Shown: positions 16,854 through 25,793 of the stretch, piece after piece | Layout of the letters: every line of letters starts with the position of its first letter | Position numbering within the stretch: the stretch's first letter is position 1 | Assembly (NCBI RefSeq): GCF_000759775.1 | Contig: NZ_BBMY01000038.1 | Span: 1-35,098, forward strand | Direction of reading: 5' to 3' | Length of the DNA stretch: 35,098 bases | Source: Escherichia albertii NBRC 107761 = DSM 17582 | GTDB lineage: Bacteria > Pseudomonadota > Gammaproteobacteria > Enterobacterales > Enterobacteriaceae | The notes under the pieces: model-generated | Databases searched by the model: none | The model's input: the letters and a program-made list of their open reading frames with translations, nothing else | What the model was told of the DNA's origin: nothing | Translations under genes and position numbers: made by a program

Positions 16854-17223
16854 AGTAATGTTCCTTTATGGCAAAAGATAACTTTTCTATTGATTTATTA
16901 ACATGTTGTATATTCTCTTTCGTGCGTTTTTGCGAATCAAGTAGTGAACGTTTTTCTTTAGAAAGTGTGGATTTTTTCTCATATAATCGCTGTTTTTGTT
17001 CATCAAATGCGTTGTTTTTTATCTGATATTTATATAAAGACACTTTATCCAGATTCACCAACGATGCACAATACGCTTGCTTAGAGGCGATCGACTCTTT
17101 AATGGCTTGCTCGCAATCATCGAGTTTGTCATCAACCTCTTTTATCTGAGCATTAATCCTGGACATTGACTCTCTCAAACGATTCGCCCTGCTTTTACGA
17201 ATAGATAAAATTCTGTCCAACAT
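16846..17223 (-). CDS. escO: EscO (Orf15), ATPase stalk protein
   Basis: EscO (125 aa) is the SctO/YscO-FliJ family stalk that sits in the EscN hexamer and couples it to the export gate EscV. The whole sequence is predicted helix with two long coiled-coil arms separated near residues 65-75, rich in Lys, Glu, Gln and Ser, as in FliJ. It lies 2 bases after the escN stop and overlaps escP by 8 bases. Confidence 0.93.
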   Translation of the reverse strand: MLDRILSIRKSRANRLRESMSRINAQIKEVDDKLDDCEQAIKESIASKQAYCASLVNLDKVSLYKYQIKNNAFDEQKQRLYEKKSTLSKEKRSLLDSQKRTKENIQHVNKSIEKLSFAIKEHYFD

Positions 17224-17225
17224 AT

Positions 17226-18566
17226 TCAGGCAACCACTTTGAATAGATTTTCAATCGTTTTTTCGTAACTACTGATATCTTTAGTACTTTGTTGTATAAA
17301 GCTCTGGATTGCTTTTCTGTTTTTTATTGCCTTATCCGCTTCAGGATCTTGCCCCACCGTGTACTCGCCAATACGAATAAGCAGTTCAATATTCTTATAG
17401 GTTGCAATAAGCTTTTTGCATTCAGCCGCTGCACGTAAATGTTCCGATTTAACAACGTTATGCATAACACGACTGGCGCTTAAACCAATATCAATTGCAG
17501 GGAAATGGTTTTCCTCTGCAAGTTCTCGGGTAAGCACAATATGCCCATCAAGAATAGAGCGAACTTCATCACCGATGGGATCATTAACATTATCGCTTTC
17601 TAACAGCACCGTATAAATCGCAGTTATTGAGCCTTTTGGCGCAGGTCCCGCACGCTCTAATAATTTGGGTAACGAAGAAAAAACACTCGGAGGAAATCCC
17701 CCCCTTACGTCAGGTTCCCCCGATGCAAGCCCCACATCACGCGCGGCTCGGGCATAACGAGTTACGGAATCCATCATTAATAATACATTTTTCCCCTGAT
17801 CCCGGAAGTACTCTGCAATGGTTGTCGCCGTAAATGCGGCTTTCATTCTTTCCAGCGCAGGACGGTCTGAAGTTGTTACAACCAGTACGCATTTAGAAAG
17901 CGTGGATTGAGGTAAAAGCGCAAGAAATTCATTTACTTCACGACCACGCTCACCGATAAGCGCAAGGACAATAATATCCGCAGATGCGCCATTACAAATC
18001 ATCCCCAAAAGCGTACTTTTACCAACGCCGGAACCTGCAAAAATACCGATACGTTGCCCAATGCCGCACGTGAGCAAACCATCAATTGCCCTGACACCAA
18101 GCGTAAATGGCTGATCAATAACCTGCCTTAATAAAGGATCGGGGGGTTCAGCATACAGACTGCGTTCAAACGGAAGATAAAGCGCATCAATATTGCTTCC
18201 CATTGGCCTGCCTATGCCATCAACCAGTCGCCCGAGGAGTTCGTCCCCAACACGAATCTTGAACTCTTCCCCCTGATAACTTAACCACTGACCGCAATAC
18301 ATGCCTGAAACATGCTCAAAAGGCAGCAAGAAAACTTCATCTTCATTAATAGCAATCACCTCAGCTAAACGTTGACCGGGTTCTATCTTGTAAAAGGCGC
18401 CAATACGCGCTTTTGGTAAACGTGCCTTGATAATCGTCCCGCCGATATTAGTAATCTTGCCTTCATACTTTGTAGATGAATTCAATAATAATGCCGGTAC
18501 AGTGCTATTGAGCACTTTCTGGATACGTGGGTATCTTTCCAACACAGAATTATGCTCTGAAATCAT
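17226..18566 (-). CDS. escN: EscN, T3SS ATPase
   Basis: EscN (446 aa, the family length) is the SctN hexameric ATPase that strips chaperones from effectors and helps power export at the cytoplasmic face. The Walker A loop AGSGVGKST is at 177-185, Walker B is LLMMD at 262-266, and the GERGREV signature is at about 205-211. The N-terminal beta-barrel domain is at about 1-95. Its C-terminal part binds CesT and other chaperones. The start overlaps the escV end by 17 bases. Confidence 0.99.
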   Translation of the reverse strand: MISEHNSVLERYPRIQKVLNSTVPALLLNSSTKYEGKITNIGGTIIKARLPKARIGAFYKIEPGQRLAEVIAINEDEVFLLPFEHVSGMYCGQWLSYQGEEFKIRVGDELLGRLVDGIGRPMGSNIDALYLPFERSLYAEPPDPLLRQVIDQPFTLGVRAIDGLLTCGIGQRIGIFAGSGVGKSTLLGMICNGASADIIVLALIGERGREVNEFLALLPQSTLSKCVLVVTTSDRPALERMKAAFTATTIAEYFRDQGKNVLLMMDSVTRYARAARDVGLASGEPDVRGGFPPSVFSSLPKLLERAGPAPKGSITAIYTVLLESDNVNDPIGDEVRSILDGHIVLTRELAEENHFPAIDIGLSASRVMHNVVKSEHLRAAAECKKLIATYKNIELLIRIGEYTVGQDPEADKAIKNRKAIQSFIQQSTKDISSYEKTIENLFKVVA

Positions 18567-20577
18567 TTACCGTTCCTAATACTTTCAGCTCGATATTATT
18601 CCCAACTTCCTGAAAAGAAAGCACAGGGACTGACGGGAACGAACCTTCAATCATTTTCTTCACATAGCGTCTGATATCTAAAGCGGTCAAAATGACGCCA
18701 TTGCTCGCCGGATTCACAATATTTTTTAAGAAGCCGATTAACTGCTCACTCCGCTCTGGGGAGATATTCAGATACGAACCTGATGATGTTTGTCTGATCG
18801 ACTCTCGCAGCTCATTTTCAATATCAGAGCCAATAAGCCAGACATTCAGAAGCGTACCACGAACACTATAGCGACCTAAAATATGCCGACGGAGAGCGAT
18901 ACGAACATATTCACATAAGATGACCACATCTTTTTCTTTTGTTGACCAAAAGATAAGTGTCTCAAAAATAGTTCGTAGATCTCTAATTGAGATATTTTCC
19001 TCTACGAGACGCTGAAGAATATCCACAATCTTGCTCAGACCAAGCTGACGCTGAAGCTCTTTCACAAGTTCGTTATATTTCCTCTCCATGATGTCCATCA
19101 GATAACGCGTTTCCTGTACACCGATGAACTCTTTGGCGTTAGACACGACAAGTTTCTTTAGCAAAAACGCAATCTTATCATTTGTTTTTGCATAAACATT
19201 CATACCAGAAAGATGAGCTAGCTGCTGATTAGCCTCATTCGTTTTATACACGATAGAGTTAGTTGAAAGTTTTTCCTGGACAAATTCAAATGATATCTCC
19301 GCATGCCCGGCTTCAAAATAAACGGTATCGTCTGTCAGGGTATCTTTATATATTGACTCTTGATAGAGTAAAAACTCTATTGCGCTATCGTTATTTTTAA
19401 CCGGATTAACAATGATTTTAGGCAACGGAATACCACTTTCCTCAAAGAAATGCCAACGCATAACCTCCATTTGCTGTGTAATATCTGCACTATAAATATT
19501 ACTACTTAAGTTTACAATCAATGGCTCGGCGCCTGGCGAGATATTTTGGCTATTCGACAAATCTCCCCCCATTGCATCCTTACTATTGGTAGATCCAAAT
19601 GTTCTTTTTTTCTGCAATTTCCAGGAAATACCCAGCAGACAAACCGCCAGAAACAAGAAGACCAGGGTAGGAAAGCCGGGGATAATCGCCATTACGAGCA
19701 TCAGGGCGGCACTGATTAAAAAGGGACGGCTATTAACGGAAACCTGCTGAATAATATCTCCTGCGAGGTTTTCTTCTTTTTCACTTTCGCCAGGAACACG
19801 AGTAACAACCACCCCTGCGGTGACCGAAATAATAAGTGCAGGGATCTGGGCAACCAGTGCATCACCGACGGATAATACAGAAAACAGGCTAAGCGCCTCA
19901 CCAAATGGCATGTCAAACTGCCACATACCAATGAGAACGCCACCAAACAGGTTAACTAAAACAATGATAATACCAGCAATAGCATCCCCTTTTACAAACT
20001 TCATCGCCCCATCCATTGAGCCATAAAACTGGCTTTCTTTTTGGACTCGGGAGCGAAGAACTTTTGCCTCAAGCGGGTCAATAACGCCTGCGCGCATATC
20101 GCCATCAATACTCATTTGTTTTCCTGGCATACCATCAAGAGAGAAACGAGCACTCACTTCAGCAACGCGCTCGGCCCCTTTTGTAATAACCATAAATTGA
20201 ACAATGGTGATAATGGTAAAAATAACCAGACCAACAACAATGTTACCGCCAACAACAAAGTTACCGAAGGAATAAATGATGTCACCCGCATCGTGATGCA
20301 ACAGAATAAGTCTGGTTGTACTAACACTGAGTGACAGGCGCATCAATGTTGTAATCAACAGGATTGTAGGAAAAGAAGTTAGCTCAAGAGGATTTTTTAT
20401 ATAGATTGAGAGCATTAATAAGAGTAAAGCTGTTGAGATATTAATCGCGATAATAATATCCACCACAACTGTTGGCAGTGGAATAATCATCATCATTACA
20501 GCCATAAAGAAGAAGAGAGCCAGAATAAGATCGTGATATGACTCCACTTTTTTAAATATATTTAAGAGTTTATTCAT
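18550..20577 (-). CDS. escV: EscV, export-gate major component
   Basis: EscV (675 aa, the family length) is the SctV/FlhA-family nonameric export gate. About eight transmembrane helices occupy residues 15-320. The conserved FHIPEP-family loop is at about 134-164 (GAERVAEVSARFSLDGMPG). A linker and the cytoplasmic ring domain (about 345-675) follow. It receives substrates from the SepL/SepD/CesL gatekeeper and EscN. It overlaps cesL by 4 bases (ATGA) and escN by 17 bases. Confidence 0.99.
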   Translation of the reverse strand: MNKLLNIFKKVESYHDLILALFFFMAVMMMIIPLPTVVVDIIIAINISTALLLLMLSIYIKNPLELTSFPTILLITTLMRLSLSVSTTRLILLHHDAGDIIYSFGNFVVGGNIVVGLVIFTIITIVQFMVITKGAERVAEVSARFSLDGMPGKQMSIDGDMRAGVIDPLEAKVLRSRVQKESQFYGSMDGAMKFVKGDAIAGIIIVLVNLFGGVLIGMWQFDMPFGEALSLFSVLSVGDALVAQIPALIISVTAGVVVTRVPGESEKEENLAGDIIQQVSVNSRPFLISAALMLVMAIIPGFPTLVFLFLAVCLLGISWKLQKKRTFGSTNSKDAMGGDLSNSQNISPGAEPLIVNLSSNIYSADITQQMEVMRWHFFEESGIPLPKIIVNPVKNNDSAIEFLLYQESIYKDTLTDDTVYFEAGHAEISFEFVQEKLSTNSIVYKTNEANQQLAHLSGMNVYAKTNDKIAFLLKKLVVSNAKEFIGVQETRYLMDIMERKYNELVKELQRQLGLSKIVDILQRLVEENISIRDLRTIFETLIFWSTKEKDVVILCEYVRIALRRHILGRYSVRGTLLNVWLIGSDIENELRESIRQTSSGSYLNISPERSEQLIGFLKNIVNPASNGVILTALDIRRYVKKMIEGSFPSVPVLSFQEVGNNIELKVLGTVNDFRA

Positions 20578-20927
20578 GACGTCATCCTGCGAACTCGCTC
20601 AATAATCTGCACATGCTGTTGAAAAGTATTCATTAAAGAAAATACATCGATATTAGTTAATAAATAGCTTAAACATAATTTATTATCGTAGACAAAAATA
20701 TGTTCAATCACACCCTGCGTCCGTTCAGGGGCAAGGGCACTGAAAAAGGAAAAAAATGCATTTTCATTATATTCCAAAGCAAATGTAACAAAAACATTAT
20801 TATCAATTATCTCAATAAAAAAAGAAAACCCATTAAAATCAATTTCAACGCGATTATCAAATAAATAAAAATCACTCCCTAACAACCTTAAAAACTCTTC
20901 TACATTTCTTTTAATTAAAAGATTCAT
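20574..20927 (-). CDS. cesL: CesL (Orf12), chaperone of SepL
   Basis: CesL (117 aa) is a class I-like chaperone that binds SepL, as SycN does YopN, and is part of the gatekeeper complex controlling the switch from translocators to effectors. The acidic, mixed alpha/beta sequence fits (an N-terminal helix with LIKRNVEEFLRLLG, then beta strands). It is the first gene of LEE3, with an ATGA overlap into escV. Confidence 0.92.
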   Translation of the reverse strand: MNLLIKRNVEEFLRLLGSDFYLFDNRVEIDFNGFSFFIEIIDNNVFVTFALEYNENAFFSFFSALAPERTQGVIEHIFVYDNKLCLSYLLTNIDVFSLMNTFQQHVQIIERVRRMTS

Positions 20928-20980
20928 ATGCAGGCTCTGAAGTAAGTATATGTGTGAATATTATTGCTTGAAAAAGCGCA

Positions 20981-21009
20981 TTGGATAATATATACAGTAT
21001 ATGTACTTT
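20981..21009 (+). promoter_or_regulatory. Candidate LEE2 promoter
   Basis: TTGGAT (20981-20986) and TACTTT (21004-21009) are 17 bases apart, giving a leader of about 90 nt before espZ. LEE2 and LEE3 are known to have overlapping divergent promoters here, both Ler-dependent in E. coli. Confidence 0.6.
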
Positions 21010-21091
21010 ATGTACATTGCAACTATTTAAATAATAGTTGCGCGTGGGATAATTTGGTTATTTATAACCAGATAAATGTCTATATTAGACA
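20990..21091. repeat. Five consecutive inverted repeats in the LEE2/LEE3 control region
   Basis: The repeats are ATATAC-A-GTATAT (20990-21002), ATGTAC-TTTAT-GTACAT (21001-21017) and GCAACTATT-TAAAT-AATAGTTGC (21019-21041). Then come GGTTA-TTTA-TAACC (21056-21069) and TGTCTA-TAT-TAGACA (21077-21091). All arms are perfect. The first two lie inside the promoters, the last three in the espZ leader, and the last abuts the ribosome binding site. Confidence 0.85.
20994..21022 (-). promoter_or_regulatory. Candidate LEE3 promoter
   Basis: On the minus strand TTGCAA (21017-21022) and TACTGT (20994-20999) are 17 bases apart. It overlaps the LEE2 promoter over 16 bases, so one polymerase would exclude the other unless an activator resolves them. 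Confidence 0.6.
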
Positions 21092-21106
21092 AAAGGAGAA
21101 AGATCA

Positions 21107-21406
21107 ATGGAAGCAGCAAATTTAAGTCCTTCTGGCGCAGTATTGCCGCTGGCGGCCTCACTCAGTGGAAATAACTCAGTGGATGAGAAGACAGGAGTGA
21201 TTAAAGCAGAAAATGGAACAAATCGTACCATTAGAGTTATCGGCGGAATCTTCCTTGCCACTACGGCTCTGGCAGCTGTAGGTACAGGTATTGCAGCGGC
21301 ATGCTCAGAGGCGGGCAGCACAGAATACTTAGCCCTGGGTGTTACTTCTGGCGTACTAGGTACTCTTACTGCGGTTGGCGGTGCATTAGCGATGAAATAT
21401 GCCTAA
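21107..21406 (+). CDS. espZ: EspZ (SepZ), pro-survival effector
   Basis: EspZ (99 aa) is translocated into the host membrane and mitochondria, limits further effector delivery and prevents host-cell death. Two hydrophobic helices are visible at about residues 45-65 and 73-95, separated by a short Gly/Ser/Glu turn, the known hairpin topology. It has a strong AAAAGGAGAA ribosome binding site and is the first gene of LEE2. EspZ alleles vary strongly between lineages. Confidence 0.95.
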   Translation: MEAANLSPSGAVLPLAASLSGNNSVDEKTGVIKAENGTNRTIRVIGGIFLATTALAAVGTGIAAACSEAGSTEYLALGVTSGVLGTLTAVGGALAMKYA

Positions 21407-21438
21407 CCGGCCCATCGCATAAATAAAAGAGAGAGGTA

Positions 21439-21867
21439 ATGGATGTATTATGCCCTTGCCTCTTTCATAAAAAGAGACTAACAGTAAATATGAACAACAT
21501 TAATCAATCGGAAAACATTAATATTCAATTAAATAAAGCATCCCAAACAAATTTCGTTGATGAGCATACCCCGTTAGCCCCAGCCCCCTCTGCGGCAGGT
21601 GCGGCTCAGTTTCTTGATCAATTACTCCCTAAAACGGCGGGAGTGTCTTCTCCAGAACAAGTATTGATTGAAGAAATTAAAAAGAGACATCTCGCAACAA
21701 TGAACAGCGATCTCAGTTTCGATGCTCTATCTGCAGGTGGGCTCTCGCCAGAAGACGTGCTCACCTTACAAAAGAATGTGCTCAACGCAAACGTCAACGT
21801 TGATGTCGTATCCAAGTTAGCAAGCCTCCTTTCAACATCGGTTACAAAATTAGTCTCAATGCAATAA
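21439..21867 (+). CDS. escI: EscI, inner rod protein
   Basis: EscI (142 aa, formerly rORF8) is the SctI inner-rod subunit that connects the needle to the export gate and interacts with EscP and EscU. The C-terminal ~60 residues, with LSPEDVLTLQKNVLNANVN and an amphipathic helix to the end, are the conserved rod region. The ATG at 21439 has a GAGAGG ribosome binding site and is chosen; the ATG at 21490 (125 aa) has none. Its first residues include a Cys-rich basic stretch. Confidence 0.93.
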   Translation: MDVLCPCLFHKKRLTVNMNNINQSENINIQLNKASQTNFVDEHTPLAPAPSAAGAAQFLDQLLPKTAGVSSPEQVLIEEIKKRHLATMNSDLSFDALSAGGLSPEDVLTLQKNVLNANVNVDVVSKLASLLSTSVTKLVSMQ

Positions 21868-21868
21868 A

Positions 21869-22441
21869 ATGAAAAAACACATTAAAAATACTTTTTTATT
21901 AGTTGCTATTTGTTTGACAGTGGCATGTAAAGAGCAATTGTATACAGGATTAACGGAAAAAGAAGCGAATCAGATGCAAGCACTGTTGCTATCCAATGAT
22001 GTCAATGTTTCTAAAGAAATGGACAAAAGTGGAAATGTGACGATCAGTGTGGAAAAAGAGGACTTTGTTCGCGCGATAACGATTTTAAATAATAATGGCT
22101 TCCCGAAAAAGAAATTTGCAGATATCGAGGTTATTTTTCCACCCAGTCAGTTAGTGGCATCGCCATCACAAGAAAATGCAAAGATCAACTATCTCAAAGA
22201 ACAAGATATCGAAAGGTTGCTAAGTAAAATTCCTGGTGTTATCGATTGCAGCGTTTCATTAAATGTTAACAATAACGAAAGTCAACCATCCTCAGCAGCC
22301 GTTTTAGTCATTAGCTCGCCAGAGGTTAACTTAGCACCATCGGTCATTCAGATAAAAAACCTGGTTAAGAACAGTGTCGACGATCTTAAATTAGAAAATA
22401 TTAGTGTCGTTATCAAGTCATCCTCAGGACAGGACGGGTAA
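21869..22441 (+). CDS. escJ: EscJ, inner-membrane ring lipoprotein
   Basis: EscJ (190 aa, the family length) is the SctJ/PrgK-family lipoprotein that forms a 24-subunit ring on the outer face of the inner membrane. The signal peptide ends in the lipobox LTVAC with Cys20 as the lipidated residue. The two ring-building domains (about 24-80 and 105-185) are typical. Unlike PrgK it has no C-terminal membrane helix. It starts 2 bases after the escI stop. Confidence 0.98.
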   Translation: MKKHIKNTFLLVAICLTVACKEQLYTGLTEKEANQMQALLLSNDVNVSKEMDKSGNVTISVEKEDFVRAITILNNNGFPKKKFADIEVIFPPSQLVASPSQENAKINYLKEQDIERLLSKIPGVIDCSVSLNVNNNESQPSSAAVLVISSPEVNLAPSVIQIKNLVKNSVDDLKLENISVVIKSSSGQDG

Positions 22442-22446
22442 TATGT

Positions 22447-22902
22447 ATGAACAATAATAATGGCATAGCGAAGAATGATAGTGACTGGCTAACGGCTCTT
22501 GATTTTGTAAAAGATGTCAAAGGTTCGCCAACGCATCTTACTTTTCATATCTACCAAAAAAATGCTTTCTTGCACGATTTTGGAAACTACTGGGTTCTGT
22601 ATATCGAGCTTAGTGGCGACTTTCGCCAAGTTCCAACAGATACATTTATCAGACTCTGCAATATCCTGGCCGTTAGTAAAGAATATAAACAAATGGGTAT
22701 CTTCCTGTCTAACAAGAAATGGTATCTTTGCCAACTTTTTAATAAAGACAATAATCATCGTGCAAACATGTCAAAAGCAATAATGCAACATACACTCGCC
22801 TCTTTGCTCGACAAGCAATTTGATAAACTAGAGCAATCATCTTCATCAGATACAATGACGCCACCAACACACTTGTTTTCTGATATAGGACGAATTGTGT
22901 AA
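22447..22902 (+). CDS. sepD: SepD, gatekeeper partner of SepL
   Basis: SepD (151 aa) forms the gatekeeper complex with SepL and CesL that lets translocators out before effectors. It looks like a soluble class I-chaperone-like protein, acidic, with no signal peptide. It sits in LEE2 between escJ and escC; its stop overlaps the escC ATG (TAATG). Confidence 0.95.
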   Translation: MNNNNGIAKNDSDWLTALDFVKDVKGSPTHLTFHIYQKNAFLHDFGNYWVLYIELSGDFRQVPTDTFIRLCNILAVSKEYKQMGIFLSNKKWYLCQLFNKDNNHRANMSKAIMQHTLASLLDKQFDKLEQSSSSDTMTPPTHLFSDIGRIV

Positions 22903-24440
22903 TGAAAAAAATAAGTTTTTTTATTTTTACAGCATTATTTTGCTGCAGTGCGCAAGCTGCTCCGTCCTCTCTGGAAAAAAGATTAGGCAAGAACGAGTAT
23001 TTTATTATTACAAAAAGTTCTCCGGTACGTGCAATCCTTAATGATTTTGCCGCTAACTACAGCATTCCTGTTTTCATCAGTAGTTCTGTAAATGATGATT
23101 TCTCTGGCGAAATAAAAAACGAAAAACCAGTAAAAGTACTGGAAAAACTGTCCAGGCTCTATCATCTTACATGGTATTATGATGAGAATATTTTGTATAT
23201 TTATAAAACAAATGAAATATCAAGAAGTATAATTACGCCGACATATCTGGATATTGACTCACTGCTAAAATATCTGAGCGATACAATCTCAGTAAACAAA
23301 AACTCTTGCAATGTGAGAAAAATCACGACGTTTAACTCGATTGAAGTTCGTGGCGTTCCTGAGTGCATAAAATACATTACATCTTTATCTGAAAGTCTTG
23401 ACAAAGAGGCACAGTCTAAAGCCAAAAATAAAGATGTCGTTAAAGTTTTTAAATTAAACTATGCGTCAGCGACAGATATAACATACAAATACCGCGACCA
23501 AAACGTTGTCGTGCCTGGAGTCGTTTCCATTCTGAAGACAATGGCAAGTAATGGATCGCTTCCCAGTACCGGTAAAGGCGCTGTCGAGAGAAGCGGCAAT
23601 CTATTTGATAACAGCGTAAAAATTTCCGCTGATCCACGTCTTAATGCGGTTGTTGTAAAAGACCGTGAAATAACTATGGATATATATCAGCAATTAATTT
23701 CTGAGCTTGATATTGAACAAAGGCAAATTGAAATTTCTGTTTCAATTATTGATGTTGATGCAAACGATCTTCAGCAGCTAGGCGTAAACTGGTCTGGTAC
23801 ATTAAATGCAGGGCAAGGTACTATTGCCTTTAATAGCTCTGCTGCACAAGCTAATATCAGCTCTTCGGTGATAAGTAATGCAAATAATTTTATGATCAGA
23901 GTAAATGCGTTACAACAGAACTCGAAGGCTAAAATACTCTCTCAGCCATCAATTATAACCTTAAATAATATGCAGGCGATTCTTGATAAAAACGTAACGT
24001 TTTATACAAAAGTCTCTGGTGAAAAGGTGGCATCGCTGGAGAGTATAACCAGTGGGACATTGCTGAGAGTGACCCCACGCATACTTGATGACACTCCAAA
24101 TAGTCTTACCGGAAAACGCCGGGAACGAGTTCGTTTGTTACTTGATATTCAGGATGGCAATCAATCGACTAGCCAAAGCAATATTCAGGATACCGGCAGT
24201 CTCTTACCTGAAGTCCAAAATTCAGAAATGACAACGGAAGCAACATTAAGCGCAGGAGAAAGTCTGCTGCTTGGCGGATTTATCCAGGATAAAGAAAGTT
24301 CAAGTAAAGATGGTATACCGTTGTTAAGCGATATTCCTGTTATTGGTAGCTTATTCTCCAGTACAGTAAAACAAAAACACAGTGTTGTTCGACTCTTTTT
24401 GATTAAAGCGACCCCAATAAAATCTGCATCTAGCGAATAA
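22902..24440 (+). CDS. escC: EscC, outer-membrane secretin
   Basis: EscC (512 aa, the family length) is the SctC secretin that forms the outer-membrane ring. A Sec signal peptide (1-19, ending AQA) is followed by periplasmic N0/N1/N3 domains to about 275. The secretin beta-barrel core to about 505 then follows, with the conserved LLLGGFIQDKESSSKDGIP stretch near 465-483. It overlaps sepD by one base. Confidence 0.99.
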   Translation: MKKISFFIFTALFCCSAQAAPSSLEKRLGKNEYFIITKSSPVRAILNDFAANYSIPVFISSSVNDDFSGEIKNEKPVKVLEKLSRLYHLTWYYDENILYIYKTNEISRSIITPTYLDIDSLLKYLSDTISVNKNSCNVRKITTFNSIEVRGVPECIKYITSLSESLDKEAQSKAKNKDVVKVFKLNYASATDITYKYRDQNVVVPGVVSILKTMASNGSLPSTGKGAVERSGNLFDNSVKISADPRLNAVVVKDREITMDIYQQLISELDIEQRQIEISVSIIDVDANDLQQLGVNWSGTLNAGQGTIAFNSSAAQANISSSVISNANNFMIRVNALQQNSKAKILSQPSIITLNNMQAILDKNVTFYTKVSGEKVASLESITSGTLLRVTPRILDDTPNSLTGKRRERVRLLLDIQDGNQSTSQSNIQDTGSLLPEVQNSEMTTEATLSAGESLLLGGFIQDKESSSKDGIPLLSDIPVIGSLFSSTVKQKHSVVRLFLIKATPIKSASSE

Positions 24441-24453
24441 TAAATGAGGCTTT

Positions 24454-24909
24454 ATGAGCAGGAAATTTAGCTCTCTAGAGGATATTTATGATTTCTACCA
24501 GGATGGTGGTACATTAGCGTCATTAACAAATCTGACGCAACAAGATCTCAATGACCTTCATTCTTATGCCTATACAGCATATCAATCTGGTGATGTTATA
24601 ACCGCGAGAAATTTATTCCATTTGCTAACATATCTGGAGCACTGGAATTATGACTACACCTTATCTCTGGGCTTATGTCATCAGCGTTTATCAAATCATG
24701 AAGATGCACAACTGTGTTTCGCTCGCTGTGCAACCTTAATTATGCAAGATCCCAGAGCATCTTATTATTCAGGCATCAGCTACCTACTTGTCGGAAATCG
24801 AAAAATGGCCAAAAAAGCCTTTAAGGCTTGTTTAATGTGGTGTAATGAACAAGAAAAATACTCTACGTATAAAGAAAATATAAAAAAACTGTTAGGTAAT
24901 ACAGATTAA
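24454..24909 (+). CDS. cesD: CesD, chaperone for EspB and EspD
   Basis: CesD (151 aa, the family length) is a class II chaperone of the SycD/LcrH/SicA family that holds the pore-forming translocators in the cytosol. Three TPR motifs are visible at about 37-70, 71-104 and 105-138 (YAYTAYQSGDVITARNLF, TLSLGLCHQRLSNHEDA, YYSGISYLLVGNRKMAKKAF). It closes LEE2, 13 bases after escC, and is followed by a strong terminator. Confidence 0.97.
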   Translation: MSRKFSSLEDIYDFYQDGGTLASLTNLTQQDLNDLHSYAYTAYQSGDVITARNLFHLLTYLEHWNYDYTLSLGLCHQRLSNHEDAQLCFARCATLIMQDPRASYYSGISYLLVGNRKMAKKAFKACLMWCNEQEKYSTYKENIKKLLGNTD

Positions 24910-25099
24910 ACCTCTGCATACCAATCCCCAGCCTGTCTGGGGATTTTCTGTTGGGAATAATAAAGCAGTCTGATGAAGTGATCCCAGGTTGGACCACCAC
25001 TATAGGTAGGTTTGTCTACAGGCGCGGGGCCACTCCAATAATCAGGATTTTTATGCGCCTAAACCATCTTTCGTTGTATTCAATGTCATCTCCGCTCAT
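24906..25099 (-). pseudogene. Frame-broken coding remnant downstream of grlA
   Basis: On the minus strand a frame without stops runs from 25058 to the TAA at 24906 (50 codons, with PDYWSGPAPVDKPTYSGG and an aromatic, non-random composition). An in-frame TAG stands just upstream at 25059-25061. Another frame with ATG at 25099 (MSGDDIEYNERWFRR) leads into it, as if one frameshift had split a small gene. I do not recognise the family. Together with 25100-25288, which shows nothing, it fills the gap between cesD and grlA. Confidence 0.3.
24923..24948 (+). terminator. Intrinsic terminator of LEE2
   Basis: AATCCCCAG (24923-24931) pairs perfectly with CTGGGGATT (24937-24945), followed by TTC, 13 bases after the cesD stop. 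It is also contained in the reverse-strand remnant described separately. Confidence 0.75.
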
Positions 25100-25288
25100 G
25101 GAATAATCAGGTATATATCTTTAACTTAGCATCAGAGATGCTGAACGTTTCAACCGTCTATAACCAGAGCGTATTTGTTAGGAAATGATTTTCAAACTTT
25201 GACAGAGGAGAAGGTTTATCTTGAAAAACAAAACTCCCGAATAATGCTCTATTTTTATTCTTCTACAAATGTATGTGAAAAGTTATGT

Positions 25289-25702
25289 CTAACTCCCTTT
25301 TTTCCGTCTCATGATCATTTCGTTCCAGATATTCGACTGCCCCACAATGCCATTACCAACTCGGTAGGTTTTTCTTTTTGGTCCAGCCGATCCTGGGCTT
25401 TCAGTCGGAACGGCTTCGAGATTAACATCATAAATGAAAATTTCGAGGCGTTTATAATGCAAGTTACCATAACTGACATATCTGATACGAAATGAAATTT
25501 TTTCTTTTCTTCTTGATATATAAGTTATAATAAATGATGCTCTCCTCAGGTTTATACCGAATGCTTCGGCAATATCATTGCGAGAAATCCATTTCTCCTG
25601 CAATTTACACCAAAGAGAAACCAAGATATACAGAGGCTCACCATCATAACTCTTTACAGAGTCAGGAACTATATAGTCGCCATTTTTATTTTTAGATTCC
25701 AT
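25289..25702 (-). CDS. grlA: GrlA, LEE transcriptional activator
   Basis: GrlA (137 aa, the family length) is a CaiF-like activator of ler; GrlR binds and inhibits it. A helix-turn-helix is visible at about residues 38-65 (ISRNDIAEAFGINLRRASFI), followed by a basic RRKEK stretch. It is transcribed after grlR with a 91-base spacer. The C-terminus is basic (MRRKKGS). Confidence 0.97.
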   Translation of the reverse strand: MESKNKNGDYIVPDSVKSYDGEPLYILVSLWCKLQEKWISRNDIAEAFGINLRRASFIITYISRRKEKISFRIRYVSYGNLHYKRLEIFIYDVNLEAVPTESPGSAGPKRKTYRVGNGIVGQSNIWNEMIMRRKKGS

Positions 25703-25793
25703 TTTCCATGTTCTTTTTATTTAATAAAACAAATTGGCATAAAAATATTCACAAACAATTCATTTTAGACAAAATTCATGAAATATCTGAATT

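Noticed and set aside
25175-25495. Plus-strand 106-codon frame overlapping grlA
   Set aside because: Mostly antisense to the well-supported grlA gene, with no ribosome binding site at its start.
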